Below are positions 27,335 through 36,360 of a stretch of 64,000 nucleotides of DNA, piece after piece. This DNA is from Paenibacillus sp. YYML68. Lineage in GTDB: Bacteria > Bacillota > Bacilli > Paenibacillales > NBRC-103111. Numbering within the stretch: the first letter of the stretch is position 1; the number at the start of each line of letters is the position of its first letter. The notes under the pieces are model-generated. The model was given only the letters and a program-made list of their open reading frames with translations, did not search any database and was not told the origin of the DNA. The stretch spans positions 69,501-133,500 of the forward strand of contig NZ_BQYI01000001.1 of assembly GCF_027923405.1 (NCBI RefSeq), given 5' to 3'. The position numbers and the translations under genes are program-made.

Positions 27335-27485
27335 TGCGGGCTTGCTAGCTCGTAAGCGTAGTATATTCTAGCCTTGCACGTTCTAGCTTTGTAGCACCTT
27401 AGCACTCTGGCTGGCACTCAAGCTGTCCGGCTTCGTTGCCCACCATATCTCTAGCTTTCTAGACGCCTCGCCTCACACCTCTACC

Positions 27486-28901
27486 TTACCGACTTCTAGT
27501 GAAAAATTCATCGAACCAAGCGTTCGACTCGGCCAATACGGCCTCCGCACGTGCGATCGCCGCTGTCACCTGCGCCGTACCCGTGCCGCCGTATACGTTA
27601 CGCGCGTTGACGACCGTCTCCGGCTGCAGCACGTGGTAGATGTCCTGATCGAACAGCGACGAGAACTGGTGGTACTCGGCGATCGTCAGGTCGAGCAAAT
27701 ATTTCTGGTTCTGGATGCAATATAGCACCGTCTTGCCGATTACCTCGTGCGCTTGGCGGAACGGCATGCCCTTGTTCACCAGGTAGTCCGCAATGTCGGT
27801 CGCGTTGGAGAAATCTTGGTTGACCGCCTGTCTCATCCGATCCTTGTTCACCTTCATCGTGCTGATCATCGGCGCATACAGCTGGAGCGCGCCCTGCAGC
27901 GTGCGAACCGTATCGAACATGCCTTCCTTGTCCTCCTGCATGTCCTTGTTGTAGGCCAGCGGCAGCGACTTCAGCACAGTGAGAAGTCCCATCAAGTTGC
28001 CGTAGACGCGTCCGGTCTTGCCGCGCACGAGCTCGGCGACGTCCGGGTTCTTCTTCTGCGGCATAATGCTGCTGCCTGTGCAGAACGCGTCATCGAGCTC
28101 GACGAAGCGGAACTCGGTGCTCGACCACATGACGAACTCCTCGCTCAGACGGGACAGGTGCATCATAATCATCGACGCATTCGACAGAAACTCCAGAATG
28201 AAGTCGCGGTCGCTCACCGCATCGAGCGAATTCTCGTACACACGGTCGAAGCCGAGCTGCTCCGCCACGTAATGGCGGTCGATCGGGAACGTCGTGCCGG
28301 CGAGAGCGCCAGCGCCGAGCGGCAGCACGTTGACGCGCTTGTAGCTGTCCGCAAGACGCTCCGCGTCACGCTGGAACATCGACACATACGCCAGCAGATG
28401 GTGCGCGAACAAGATCGGCTGGGCACGCTGCAGATGCGTGTAGCCGGGTACGATCGTGTCGAGATTTTGCTTCGCCTGCTCGATGAGCGCCTCCTGCACC
28501 TTGTTCAGCAGGCCGACGAACTCGACGACGCGCTTGCGCAGCCACAGATGCATATCGGTCGCCACCTGATCGTTACGGCTGCGTCCAGTGTGCAGCTTGC
28601 CGCCTACGGAGCCGACCTCGTCGATCAGCGCCTTCTCAATGTTCATATGAATATCCTCGTCGCTTACCGAGAACTCCAGATCGCCGCGGCGAATCATGCC
28701 CTGCACCTTGAGCAGGCCGTCCTTGATCTTCTCCACATCATCGAGCGGAAGAATGCCGCACTTGCCGAGCATCGTCACGTGTGCGAGACTGCCCTGCACA
28801 TCCTCCTCCGCGAGCTCCTTGTCGAACATAATGGAGGCTGTATATTCCTCGACCAGCTGGTCGGTTTTCTTCGTAAATCGTCCACCCCATAGCTTAGACA
28901 C
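27486..28901 (-). CDS. argH: Argininosuccinate lyase
   Basis: The last enzyme of arginine synthesis, splitting argininosuccinate into arginine and fumarate; a cytoplasmic tetramer of the fumarase/aspartase superfamily. The signature [12 protein letters not shown] is present, as are the early substrate-binding block [13 protein letters not shown] and the catalytic histidine segment [11 protein letters not shown]. The chosen start is the GTG at 28901 ([11 protein letters not shown], the usual N-terminus) with AAAGGGG upstream; an ATG at 28967 would add 22 residues foreign to the family. Length 471 residues. It ends the operon after argG. Confidence 0.97.
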   Translation of the reverse strand: MSKLWGGRFTKKTDQLVEEYTASIMFDKELAEEDVQGSLAHVTMLGKCGILPLDDVEKIKDGLLKVQGMIRRGDLEFSVSDEDIHMNIEKALIDEVGSVGGKLHTGRSRNDQVATDMHLWLRKRVVEFVGLLNKVQEALIEQAKQNLDTIVPGYTHLQRAQPILFAHHLLAYVSMFQRDAERLADSYKRVNVLPLGAGALAGTTFPIDRHYVAEQLGFDRVYENSLDAVSDRDFILEFLSNASMIMMHLSRLSEEFVMWSSTEFRFVELDDAFCTGSSIMPQKKNPDVAELVRGKTGRVYGNLMGLLTVLKSLPLAYNKDMQEDKEGMFDTVRTLQGALQLYAPMISTMKVNKDRMRQAVNQDFSNATDIADYLVNKGMPFRQAHEVIGKTVLYCIQNQKYLLDLTIAEYHQFSSLFDQDIYHVLQPETVVNARNVYGGTGTAQVTAAIARAEAVLAESNAWFDEFFTRSR

Positions 28902-28982
28902 GTTTCGTTGGCCCCTTTCCCTTGTCCCCTTATCCGTAGCGGCTCGCCAGCCGGCTGCACGCTTCATCCCTTAACGCAGGAG

Positions 28983-29036
28983 CAGGGCTTTCCCGTTGAA
29001 GGAAAACCCTGTTGTCCCGAGCGGCCCCCAGGCCGC
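28983..29036 (-). other. Two hairpins between argG and argH
   Basis: GCGGCC/GGCCGC (29021-29036) and CAGGG..TTTCC / GGAAA..CCCTG (28983-29011) form two successive stems in the 141-base gap. Neither is followed by a T run on the minus strand, so they more likely affect mRNA processing or stability than termination. Confidence 0.45.
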
Positions 29037-29042
29037 CTTCTC

Positions 29043-30284
29043 TTACTTGCTGTCCGCTTGCTGCTGTACGCCCGCTGCTACACGCAGACGAAGCGCGTTC
29101 AGACGAATGAAGCCCGTCGCATCTCCCTGATCGTAAGCCTTCGTCGGGTCGGCCTCCATCGTCGCGATATGCGGGTTGTACAAGCTGACCGGGCTCTTCA
29201 CGCCTGCGGCCATCACGTTGCCCTTGTACAGCTTCACACGTACCGTACCGGATACGTTCTTCTGGCTCTCGGTTACGAGCGCTTGGATCGCAAGGCGCTC
29301 CGGCGCATACCAGAAGCCGTTGTACACGAGTGTCGCGTACTTCGGAATGAGCGAGTCGCGCAGATGCATCACTTCACGGTCCATCGTGATCGACTCGATC
29401 TTGCGGTGAGCCGTGAACAGAATCGCACCGCCCGGTGTCTCATAGACGCCGCGGCTCTTCATACCAACGAAGCGGTTCTCAACCATATCGACACGGCCTA
29501 CGCCATGCTTGCCGCCGAGCTCGTTGAGCTTCTCCATAATGTGCAGCGGAATCATGCGCTCGCCGTTCACCGCTACGCAGTTGCCTTGCTCGAACTCCAG
29601 CTCCACATATTCTGCCTCATCCGGTGCATCCTCTGGATCAACGCTGAGCAAGTACATTGCCTTGTTCTCCGGTGCGCTCGCATCGAACCAAGGGTCCTCC
29701 AGCACGCCGCTCTCATAGCTGATGTGCAGCAGGTTGCGGTCCATCGAATACGGCTTCGCCGCCGATGCGACGACGTTGATGCCGTGCTTCTCCGCGTACG
29801 CGATCATCTCCGCACGTCCCGGGAACGTCTCACGGAACTCCTCGAGACGCCAAGGCGCGATCACTTCGACATCCGGTGTCAGCGCAGCAGCTGTCAGCTC
29901 GAAGCGCACCTGGTCGTTACCTTTACCTGTCGCGCCGTGTGCGATCGCCGTTGCGCCCTCAGCGCGTGCAATCTCGACCATGCGCTTGGCGATCAGCGGA
30001 CGCGCGATGCTCGTGCCGAGCAAGTATTGACCCTCGTACAGAGCGCCTGCCTGGAACATAGGGAAAATGAAGTCGCGCGCGAACTCCTCGCGCAGATCGT
30101 CGATGTACACCTTCGACGCGCCTGTCGCAAGCGCCTTCTCCTCCAGACCGTCCAGCTCTTCCTTCTGGCCGATATCGGCCGTGAACGCGATAATTTCAGC
30201 GTCGTACGTTTCCTTCAGCCACTTCAAAATAATGGACGTGTCCAGTCCGCCCGAATACGCTAATACGATTTTTTGCTTTGCCAT
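29043..30284 (-). CDS. argG: Argininosuccinate synthase
   Basis: A 413-residue ATP-dependent ligase joining citrulline and aspartate. The N-terminal PP-loop AYSGGLDTS binds ATP. The family blocks [12 protein letters not shown] and [22 protein letters not shown] are present. Length and motifs are normal for the family. The ATG at 30284 has AGGAGA about ten bases upstream. It is the sixth gene of the arg operon, preceded by argF and followed by argH. Confidence 0.97.
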   Translation of the reverse strand: MAKQKIVLAYSGGLDTSIILKWLKETYDAEIIAFTADIGQKEELDGLEEKALATGASKVYIDDLREEFARDFIFPMFQAGALYEGQYLLGTSIARPLIAKRMVEIARAEGATAIAHGATGKGNDQVRFELTAAALTPDVEVIAPWRLEEFRETFPGRAEMIAYAEKHGINVVASAAKPYSMDRNLLHISYESGVLEDPWFDASAPENKAMYLLSVDPEDAPDEAEYVELEFEQGNCVAVNGERMIPLHIMEKLNELGGKHGVGRVDMVENRFVGMKSRGVYETPGGAILFTAHRKIESITMDREVMHLRDSLIPKYATLVYNGFWYAPERLAIQALVTESQKNVSGTVRVKLYKGNVMAAGVKSPVSLYNPHIATMEADPTKAYDQGDATGFIRLNALRLRVAAGVQQQADSK

Positions 30285-30396
30285 ATCGCGCCTGCTCTCC
30301 TTTATATATGAACATCTCTATTGTAAGTCGGATCAACCGCGGGCCAGCCGTCCCGCTAATTAACGGTCAGACCACCCGCATCGTTGTTGCCTCTGG

Positions 30397-31353
30397 CTAC
30401 ATCGTCGCCGCCATAACAGCCTTCTGTGCATGCAGACGGTTCTCCGCCTGGTCGAAAATAACCGAGTTCGGGCCGTCGATAACGCCCTCCGACACTTCCT
30501 CGCCGCGGTGTGCAGGCAGGCAGTGCATGAAGATGTAGTCCGACTTCGCGTACTTCACGAGCTCCTCGTTCACCTGGTAGTTCTTGAACGCCTGCTCCCG
30601 CTCCTTCTGCTCCGCCTCGAAGCCCATGCTCGCCCATACGTCGGTGTAGATGACGTCGGCGTTCGAGATCGCTTCCTTCGCATCGTTGCCGATGTAGATC
30701 GAAGCGCCTGTCTTGGCAGCCGTCTCACGCGACAGCGCCAGCACGTTCTCATCCGGCTCGTAGCCTTCCGGTGTCGCCACCGCGAAGTTGATGCCGAGCT
30801 TGGCAGCGCCCATGAGCAGCGAGTGAACCATGTTGTTGCCGTCGCCGATGTACGCGACCTTCAGTCCTGCAAGGCGGCCCTTCTTCTCCAGCACTGTCTG
30901 GTAATCCGCGAGCGCCTGGCAGGGGTGAGACAGGTCGGTCAAGCCGTTGATGACCGGAATCGTTGCGTTGCGCGCCAGCTCGATGACCGTGCGATGCGCG
31001 TACGTCCGAATCATGATGCCGTCGAGGTAACGGCTCATCGTCTGCGCCGTATCGGCGATCGTCTCGCCGCGTCCGATCTGCAGATCGTTCTTGCTCAGGA
31101 AGAGCGCGTGTCCGCCGAGCTGGTACATGCCCACCTCGAACGAGACGCGAGTGCGCGTCGACGATTTTTCGAAAATCATGCCGAGCGTCTTCCCCTTCAG
31201 CGGTTGGTACACCTCGCCTGCCTTCTGCTTCTTCTTCAGTTCGATCGCAAGGTCGATCAAGTACCGGATCTCCTCCGGGCTGTAATCGACGAGACCGATG
31301 AAGTCGCGACCTCTCAATTGTAACGCGATGTCCTGCTGCGCGGTTTCCGTCAT
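30397..31353 (-). CDS. argF: Ornithine carbamoyltransferase
   Basis: A 318-residue enzyme making citrulline from ornithine and carbamoyl phosphate. The carbamoyl-phosphate loop STRTRVSFEVGM, the HPCQALAD block and the ornithine-binding HCLPAHRGEEV are all present. The chosen start is the ATG at 31353 (MTETAQQD) with GGGAGTGGAG upstream; a longer frame begins at 31401 without a good site. It lies 95 bases after argD in the operon. Its place in an anabolic arg operon rather than beside arcA supports the biosynthetic role. Confidence 0.96.
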   Translation of the reverse strand: MTETAQQDIALQLRGRDFIGLVDYSPEEIRYLIDLAIELKKKQKAGEVYQPLKGKTLGMIFEKSSTRTRVSFEVGMYQLGGHALFLSKNDLQIGRGETIADTAQTMSRYLDGIMIRTYAHRTVIELARNATIPVINGLTDLSHPCQALADYQTVLEKKGRLAGLKVAYIGDGNNMVHSLLMGAAKLGINFAVATPEGYEPDENVLALSRETAAKTGASIYIGNDAKEAISNADVIYTDVWASMGFEAEQKEREQAFKNYQVNEELVKYAKSDYIFMHCLPAHRGEEVSEGVIDGPNSVIFDQAENRLHAQKAVMAATM

Positions 31354-31448
31354 GGAACTCCACTCCCTTCGTGATCGTGATATGAGACAAGTCGCTGGCA
31401 CCCTCCCGTTGCCGGTTCAGGGCTCAGCATCGCTTGTTGTCTTCTTCG

Positions 31449-32639
31449 TTATACCGCTGCGCCTGCCGCCTTCGCGAGTGTCTGACACACCGTATCCAGG
31501 CCGCGATCCAGCTCTTCCTTCGTAATGAGCAGGCTCGGCGCGAGACGAATGACGTTCGGTCCAGCCGGAACGACCAGCACCTTCTGCTCATGAATCGTCT
31601 TGATCAGATCGCCAGCCGGAATTGTCAGCTGAATACCGATCAAGAGGCCGAGGCCGCGAATTTGGTCCACGAGCGGGTTATCCGCAAGGCGTGTCTTCAG
31701 CTCGCTCTGGATATAGTCGCCGAGCTCCGCTGCACGCTCGGACAGCTTCTCATTGAGAATCGTCTCGAGCGTTGCAAGACCTGCTGTCGTCGACAAGTAG
31801 TTGCCGCCGAACGTCGTGCCGTGCGAGCCTGCTGCGAGCGCCTCGCGCAGCTTCTCCTTACCGAGCAGTGCGCCGATCGGCATGCCGCTGCCAAGTCCCT
31901 TCGCCAAGGTGAACAGGTCTGGCTCGATGCCGTAATGCTCGTAGGCGAACAGCTTGCCCGTACGACCGACACCAGTCTGAATCTCATCGATGATGAGCAG
32001 CAGTCCGTGCTTCTCACACAGCTCCGCTACCGCCTTCACGAAGGCCGGGTCCGCCGGGTTCACGCCACCCTCGCCCTGCACCATCTCCAGCATGACGGCG
32101 CACGTCTTGCCCGAGATGAGCTTCTCGACCGCAGCCGCATCGTTGAACGGCGCATAGACGAAGCCCTCTGGCAGCGGCGCGAAGCCTTCCTTCACCTTAT
32201 CCTGCCCGGTCGCCGTCAGCGTCGCGAGCGTACGGCCGTGGAACGACATGTTGAAGGTGATAATCTCATAGCGCTCCGGCTGCCCGAGCACCTTCTGGTA
32301 ATAACGGCGTGCGATCTTGATCGCCGCCTCGTTCGCCTCCGCACCGCTGTTGCAGAAGAACACCGCGTCGCCGCAGCTGTTCGCGACGAGCAACTCCGCC
32401 AGCTTCTCCTGGTTCGGAATGCGGAACAGGTTGCTCGTGTGCCACAGCGTGTCGACCTGCTCCTTCAGGCGCTCGGTCACCTGCTTCGGCGCGTGGCCGA
32501 GGTTCGTCACCGCGAGGCCGCACATCAGGTCCAAATATTCGTTGCCCTGCTCATCCCACAAGCGGCTGCCTTCTCCCTTCACGAATGTAAACGGGTATCT
32601 GGCGTAGTTCGGAAACAACGCGCTATGAGCTTCTCCCAT
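31449..32639 (-). CDS. argD: Acetylornithine aminotransferase
   Basis: A PLP-dependent class III aminotransferase of 396 residues, converting N-acetylglutamate semialdehyde to N-acetylornithine. The aspartate that contacts the cofactor is in LIIDEIQTGVGRTG and the Schiff-base lysine in FTLAKGLGSGMPIGA; NSGAEANEAAIKIAR is the usual phosphate-binding region. The chosen start is the ATG at 32639 (MGEAHS), since AAAGGAG lies seven bases before it and inside the longer frame from 32660. Fourth gene of the operon. Confidence 0.96.
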   Translation of the reverse strand: MGEAHSALFPNYARYPFTFVKGEGSRLWDEQGNEYLDLMCGLAVTNLGHAPKQVTERLKEQVDTLWHTSNLFRIPNQEKLAELLVANSCGDAVFFCNSGAEANEAAIKIARRYYQKVLGQPERYEIITFNMSFHGRTLATLTATGQDKVKEGFAPLPEGFVYAPFNDAAAVEKLISGKTCAVMLEMVQGEGGVNPADPAFVKAVAELCEKHGLLLIIDEIQTGVGRTGKLFAYEHYGIEPDLFTLAKGLGSGMPIGALLGKEKLREALAAGSHGTTFGGNYLSTTAGLATLETILNEKLSERAAELGDYIQSELKTRLADNPLVDQIRGLGLLIGIQLTIPAGDLIKTIHEQKVLVVPAGPNVIRLAPSLLITKEELDRGLDTVCQTLAKAAGAAV

Positions 32640-32675
32640 GTCGTTCACTCCTTTATTCAAATCGATTGGATGTTC

Positions 32676-33455
32676 CTATCGCATAATGCGCGTGCCGATG
32701 TTCCCCTGCTTCAGCGCCTTGCTGAGCACCTCCGGCACCGAGCCGTCGACGATGACGACCTCGCGCACATCGCCCTGAATGCACTGCACCGCCGCGCGCA
32801 CCTTCGGAATCATACCTCCGTAGATGTCGCCACTGGCGATCATGTCCTCGATCTCCTGCACGGTGACAGCAGGCAATACTCGCTTCTCACCGTCGACGTT
32901 CTTCATAATGCCCGGCACATCGGTGACGACGATCATGCGCTCGACACCGAGCTGGGACGCGACCGCTCCCGCTGCCGTATCGGCATTGATGTTATAGCGC
33001 TGCGCGCCGTCTGCGCCGATCCCGACCGGTGCGATGACCGGGATGCAGCCCATGGCGACAACGCCGCGAATCAGCTCCGCGTTGACGCTCGTGACGTCGC
33101 CGACGAGTCCGACCTCGTCCGCGTTCGCAACAGGCTTCGCTTGAATGAGTGTGCCGTCGACGCCAGACAGGCCGATCGCCTTCGCGCCGGCGAGCTGGAT
33201 TTTGCGTACGATCTGCTTGTTGATCTGACCGGACAATACCATCTCGACGACATCGAGCACATCCTCGTTCGTCTTGCGCAGCCCATTCACGAACTCGGTC
33301 TCGATGCCGAGCTTGCCGAGCGTACCCGAGATCGCTGGACCGCCCCCGTGCACGATGACCGGTGTCAGTCCTTCCGCGTGAAGCTTATGTAGATCCTCAA
33401 AAAAAACATCTGGCAAAGCAGCTAGCGTGCTGCCGCCGCATTTCATCACGAACAT
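32676..33455 (-). CDS. argB: Acetylglutamate kinase
   Basis: This 259-residue amino acid kinase phosphorylates N-acetylglutamate, usually the arginine-inhibited step when argJ recycles acetyl groups. The phosphate-binding KCGGSTLA and HGGGPAI loops are present, as is the C-terminal GGMIPKVRAAVQC. The start is the ATG at 33455 (MFVMKCGGST), preceded by a G-rich ribosome binding site. An open frame continues upstream to 33581, but its 42 extra residues are encoded by the repeat-rich spacer and are unlike the family. The ribosome binding site lies beside a strong C/G hairpin (33475-33495) that may control translation. Confidence 0.95.
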   Translation of the reverse strand: MFVMKCGGSTLAALPDVFFEDLHKLHAEGLTPVIVHGGGPAISGTLGKLGIETEFVNGLRKTNEDVLDVVEMVLSGQINKQIVRKIQLAGAKAIGLSGVDGTLIQAKPVANADEVGLVGDVTSVNAELIRGVVAMGCIPVIAPVGIGADGAQRYNINADTAAGAVASQLGVERMIVVTDVPGIMKNVDGEKRVLPAVTVQEIEDMIASGDIYGGMIPKVRAAVQCIQGDVREVVIVDGSVPEVLSKALKQGNIGTRIMR

Positions 33456-33474
33456 GTTCGAATCCCCCCTCTTT

Positions 33475-33495
33475 CCCCCCTTTGCCAAAGGGGGG
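33475..33495 (-). promoter_or_regulatory. Hairpin beside the argB ribosome binding site
   Basis: On the minus strand C6TTT and AAAG6 form a perfect 9-bp stem with a three-base loop. The next feature, after AAAGA, is a second G6 block that is the argB ribosome binding site. The upstream C6 could pair with either G6 block, so alternative structures that expose or hide the site are possible. No ligand or protein is implied by the sequence. Confidence 0.45.
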
Positions 33496-33741
33496 AGGAC
33501 TCGGGGCTCCTGCCCCAAGACCCCGAAAATAGGCGTGCCTGCAGCGGGGCCGGCGTTGAAGCTCGGCATGGCGCTGGGCACGCTTTACCCGCCCGTACCG
33601 GGCGTCCGCTTACGTTGGCGTCCTCTCGGTACGTGGGCCTGTAGCTGCTAAGGCGCAGCGGATGGTGCGTTGTTGGTGCTGGCGTGCAAGGACTCGCGCC
33701 ATGACTTGCGTCATGAAGCTTACGTTGGCGCGTGGGGTGGC

Positions 33742-33793
33742 TGATCATTGGCGTCGGGGGTTACTCCCCCCTCCAGCCTCGATCAGTGGGCTA
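33742..33793. repeat. Palindromic repeat, copy 1
   Basis: This element begins TGATCATTGGCGTCGGG, has a GGGGG..CCCCC core and ends CCTCGATCAGTGGGCTAT. Its TGATC and GATCA ends are inverted repeats. It matches copy 2 at 33871-33921 at roughly 85 percent of positions; copy starts are 129 bases apart. Confidence 0.6.
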
Positions 33794-33870
33794 TGTTTGA
33801 CTTGGACCGTACTTGTGCGTTACTTCTTGCTTCTCCCCGTACATCCTTCGTGCGCAACTTGCGTGCTTCG

Positions 33871-33921
33871 TGATCATTGGCGTCGGGAGTTCCCCCCCTC
33901 CGGCCTCGATCAGTGAGCTAT
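33871..33921. repeat. Palindromic repeat, copy 2
   Basis: Second copy of the argJ-argB spacer element, in the same orientation as copy 1, with the same TGATC/GATCA ends and a slightly shorter G/C core. No third copy was seen elsewhere in the window. Confidence 0.6.
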
Positions 33922-33952
33922 ATGTGTTGGTGCTTCATTGTTACAGAGAGTA

Positions 33953-35182
33953 TTACGTTCGGTACGCGGCATTAATGCGGACGTAGTCGTACGTCAGGTC
34001 GCAGCCCCAGGCGGTGGCGGTGGCATCGCCCATGTTCAGATCGACGTGGATCTGAACGAGCTCGCCCTTCAGGTACTCGGCGGCGCGCTCCTCGTCGAAG
34101 CGGACAGGGCGCGATTGCGCGAGCACGGCGATATCGCCGAGGCGGATGTCGACCGTCTCGGTCTGGACCGGGAAGCCGGCGCGGCCGACGGCGGCGATGA
34201 TGCGGCCCCAGTTGGCGTCTGCACCGAAGCAGGCGGACTTGACGAGGCTCGAGCCGATGACGGTCTTCGCGATGGCGCGGGCGGCTTCACGGGAAGCGGC
34301 GTGGGCGACGGTGACCTCGATGAGCTTCGTTGCGCCTTCGCCGTCGCGGGCGATCGCTTTGGCGAGGACTTCGCCTACATATTGGAAGCCTGCGGCGAAG
34401 GCCGCCCAGTCTGGATGGTCCGGCGTTAGGGCTTCGTTGCCGGCGAGGCTGCTCGCCATGACGACGACCATGTCGTTCGTGCTGGTGTCGCCGTCGACGG
34501 TGATCATATTGAAGGTCGAGTCCGTGGACTCGTTCAAGAGCTGCTGCAGCTGCGTGCTGCCGATGACGGCATCGGTGGTAATGAAGCCGAGCATGGTGGC
34601 CATGTTCGGGTGAATCATGCCCGAGCCCTTGGCGGCGCCTGCGATGTGGACGGTGTGGACGCCGACAGTGACGCTGACGCAGACCTCCTTCTTGACGAGG
34701 TCGGTCGTGAGGATCGCCTGGCAGAAGTCGTCGCCGCCGTCTGGCTTGACGCCAGCTGGCAGACGCTCGATGCCCGCTTCGACCTTGCCCATCGGCAATA
34801 GCTCGCCGATGACGCCGGTGGAGGTGACGCCGACGAGGTGCTCGGCGACGCCGAACGCCTTGGCGGCGGAGGCGCGCATCGTGCGGGCGTCAGCCTCGCC
34901 CTGCTGGCCCGTACACGCGTTCGCGTTGCCGCTGTTGACGAGCATGACCTGCAGCTGACCGCCTTGGGCGATGCTTTCCTGCGTGACGCGCAGCGGCGCC
35001 GCTTGGAATTGGTTCAGCGTATAGACGCCAGCCGCGTTCGCGGGAACGTCGCAGACGATAACGCCGAGGTCATGGCGCTCTGTTTTTTTCAACCCGCAAT
35101 GAAGACCTCCGGCACGGAAGCCCTTAGGCGTCGTCACCGAGCCCTCCGGCACCACTACAAATTGCTTCGAATTCGAATTCAT
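33953..35182 (-). CDS. argJ: Bifunctional ornithine acetyltransferase / N-acetylglutamate synthase
   Basis: A 409-residue enzyme that moves the acetyl group from N-acetylornithine to glutamate, closing the acetyl cycle and explaining the absence of argE in the operon. ArgJ is made as a precursor that cuts itself before a conserved threonine; here this is A195-T196 in HPNMATMLGF, next to KGSGMI. The block LVNSGNANACTG is also typical. The ATG at 35182 follows AGGGGAG. It begins 25 bases after argC and is followed by the long repeat-bearing spacer. Confidence 0.96.
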   Translation of the reverse strand: MNSNSKQFVVVPEGSVTTPKGFRAGGLHCGLKKTERHDLGVIVCDVPANAAGVYTLNQFQAAPLRVTQESIAQGGQLQVMLVNSGNANACTGQQGEADARTMRASAAKAFGVAEHLVGVTSTGVIGELLPMGKVEAGIERLPAGVKPDGGDDFCQAILTTDLVKKEVCVSVTVGVHTVHIAGAAKGSGMIHPNMATMLGFITTDAVIGSTQLQQLLNESTDSTFNMITVDGDTSTNDMVVVMASSLAGNEALTPDHPDWAAFAAGFQYVGEVLAKAIARDGEGATKLIEVTVAHAASREAARAIAKTVIGSSLVKSACFGADANWGRIIAAVGRAGFPVQTETVDIRLGDIAVLAQSRPVRFDEERAAEYLKGELVQIHVDLNMGDATATAWGCDLTYDYVRINAAYRT

Positions 35183-35207
35183 GCTCCCCTATTCCCCCGC
35201 TCGTGCA

Positions 35208-36257
35208 TTATGGATAAACCGGAGTAAACGCCAGCCCTGTCGTCTCGTCCCAGCCCATCATGATATTCAAGTTCTGAATGGCCTGACCGGCCGCGCCCTT
35301 CACCATGTTGTCGATGACCGAGATGATGGTAAGTCGTCCCGTGCGCGCGTCCAGCGACAGCCCGATATCGCAATAGTTCGAGCCGGATACTTCCTTCGTG
35401 CCCGGATACTTGCCCTTATTCCGAATACGGACGAAGGAGCGGCCCTCGTAATAGCTGCGGTACAGCGCGAAGATGTCGTCCTCGCTCTTCGTCTCGTTCA
35501 GATTCACATAGATCGTCGACATAATGCCGCGCGTCATCGGTACGAGATGGGTCGTGAACGTGATGACCGGCGTCTCGCCTGCTAATCGTCCGAGCGCCTG
35601 CTCGATCTCTGGCGTATGCTGGTGACGGTTCACCTTGTACGCGAGGAAATTCTCGTTAATCTCCGCATAGTGAACGACCTGGCTCAAGCCGCGGCCTGCT
35701 CCGGATACGCCCGACTTCGCATCGACGATGATCGACTTCATGTCAATCATACGGTTCGCCGCAAGCGGCGCCAGCCCAAGGATCGTCGCTGTCGGATAGC
35801 AGCCTGGATTCGAGATGAACGTCGCGCCCGGCACCTCATCGCCGAACAGCTCGCATAGTCCGTATACAGCCTTCTCCAGATAGGCAGGGTCTGCCGGTGC
35901 GTGCTTATACCACTCCTCGTACACTTGGCCTTCCTTCAAGCGGAAGTCGCCCGACAGGTCGATAACCTTCAGTCCTGCGTCGATCAGCTGCGGCGACAGC
36001 GCAATGCTGACTCCATGCGGGGTTGCGAGGAATACGACATCGGCCTTGCTGCGGATCACTTCAATATCTATACCGTCTAAGTTGTCGGTTACAATCTGGT
36101 TCAAGTGCGGATAGCCGTCCGCAATCGGTACGCCCGCCGTCGAGGACGAGATAACCGACGTAATTTCCACCTGTGGATGCGTGAGCAGCAAGCGAATAAG
36201 CTCCACGCCGCCATAGCCGGTCGATCCGACGATCGCCGCTCTTACTTTCGTAGACAT
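35208..36257 (-). CDS. argC: N-acetyl-gamma-glutamyl-phosphate reductase
   Basis: A 349-residue NADPH-dependent reductase and first gene of the arg operon. The nucleotide-binding GSTGYGGVELIRLL opens the protein, and the catalytic cysteine is C153 in SNPGCYPTA. The C-terminal HxxxM-type segment (HLVPMTRGIMSTIY) is in place. GGGAGG lies about eight bases before the ATG at 36257. It is preceded by a sigma-A promoter overlapped by an ARG-box-like site, so the whole seven-gene operon is likely repressed by ArgR/AhrC when arginine is plentiful. Confidence 0.97.
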   Translation of the reverse strand: MSTKVRAAIVGSTGYGGVELIRLLLTHPQVEITSVISSSTAGVPIADGYPHLNQIVTDNLDGIDIEVIRSKADVVFLATPHGVSIALSPQLIDAGLKVIDLSGDFRLKEGQVYEEWYKHAPADPAYLEKAVYGLCELFGDEVPGATFISNPGCYPTATILGLAPLAANRMIDMKSIIVDAKSGVSGAGRGLSQVVHYAEINENFLAYKVNRHQHTPEIEQALGRLAGETPVITFTTHLVPMTRGIMSTIYVNLNETKSEDDIFALYRSYYEGRSFVRIRNKGKYPGTKEVSGSNYCDIGLSLDARTGRLTIISVIDNMVKGAAGQAIQNLNIMMGWDETTGLAFTPVYP

Positions 36258-36289
36258 AGTCGTTCCTCCCGTTCCAAAAACTATGTATT

Positions 36290-36318
36290 ATTATACATTC
36301 GGCAGTATAAAAATTCAA
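36290..36318 (-). promoter_or_regulatory. Sigma-A promoter of the arginine operon
   Basis: On the minus strand TTGAAT (36313-36318) and a perfect TATAAT (36290-36295) are separated by exactly 17 bases. Transcription would begin near 36283, giving a leader of about 25 bases before argC. The -10 also lies in an ATGTAT/ATACAT inverted repeat. Confidence 0.75.
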
Positions 36319-36319
36319 T
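36302..36319 (+). promoter_or_regulatory. ARG-box-like ArgR/AhrC operator
   Basis: Read on the plus strand the site contains ATAAAAATTCAA, identical over 12 bases to the Bacillus subtilis ARG box consensus (CATGAATAAAAATTCAAG), although the left half is degenerate. It covers the -35 of the argC promoter, the expected place for a repressor. A second weak half may lie in ATGTATAATAATACAT over the -10. Confidence 0.6.
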
Positions 36320-36360
36320 TACATTTTTCCATAATTCAGCATACGAGCAGTAGCCTCGAC

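Larger units (their letters stand above)
33456..33952 (-). other. 497-bp repeat-bearing spacer between argJ and argB
   Basis: No convincing gene lies here; the open frames found lack ribosome binding sites and have biased composition. The stretch holds a perfect C6TTT/AAAG6 hairpin next to the argB start, a GGGGC/GCCCC hairpin just beyond it, and two copies of a roughly 52-bp palindromic element (33742-33793, 33871-33921). Two copies of GCTTACGTTGGCG occur near 33608 and 33718. Other gaps in the operon are below 150 bases, so this spacer is exceptional. Confidence 0.6.

Noticed and set aside
31434..33392. 652-codon plus-strand open frame across argD and argB
   Set aside because: It lies opposite two well-supported arg genes; its arginine/leucine-rich translation is typical of a GC-driven antisense frame.
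33456..33581. 42-residue N-terminal extension of ArgB
   Set aside because: The extra residues come from the C/G hairpin region and are unlike the family; the good ribosome binding site serves the ATG at 33455.
33446..33916. Open frames of 74-100 codons in the argJ-argB spacer
   Set aside because: None has a plausible ribosome binding site; composition is biased and the translations overlap palindromic repeats.
33456..33952. T-box or other known riboswitch in the arg operon spacer
   Set aside because: No T-box sequence or conserved riboswitch core was found; only simple palindromes are present.
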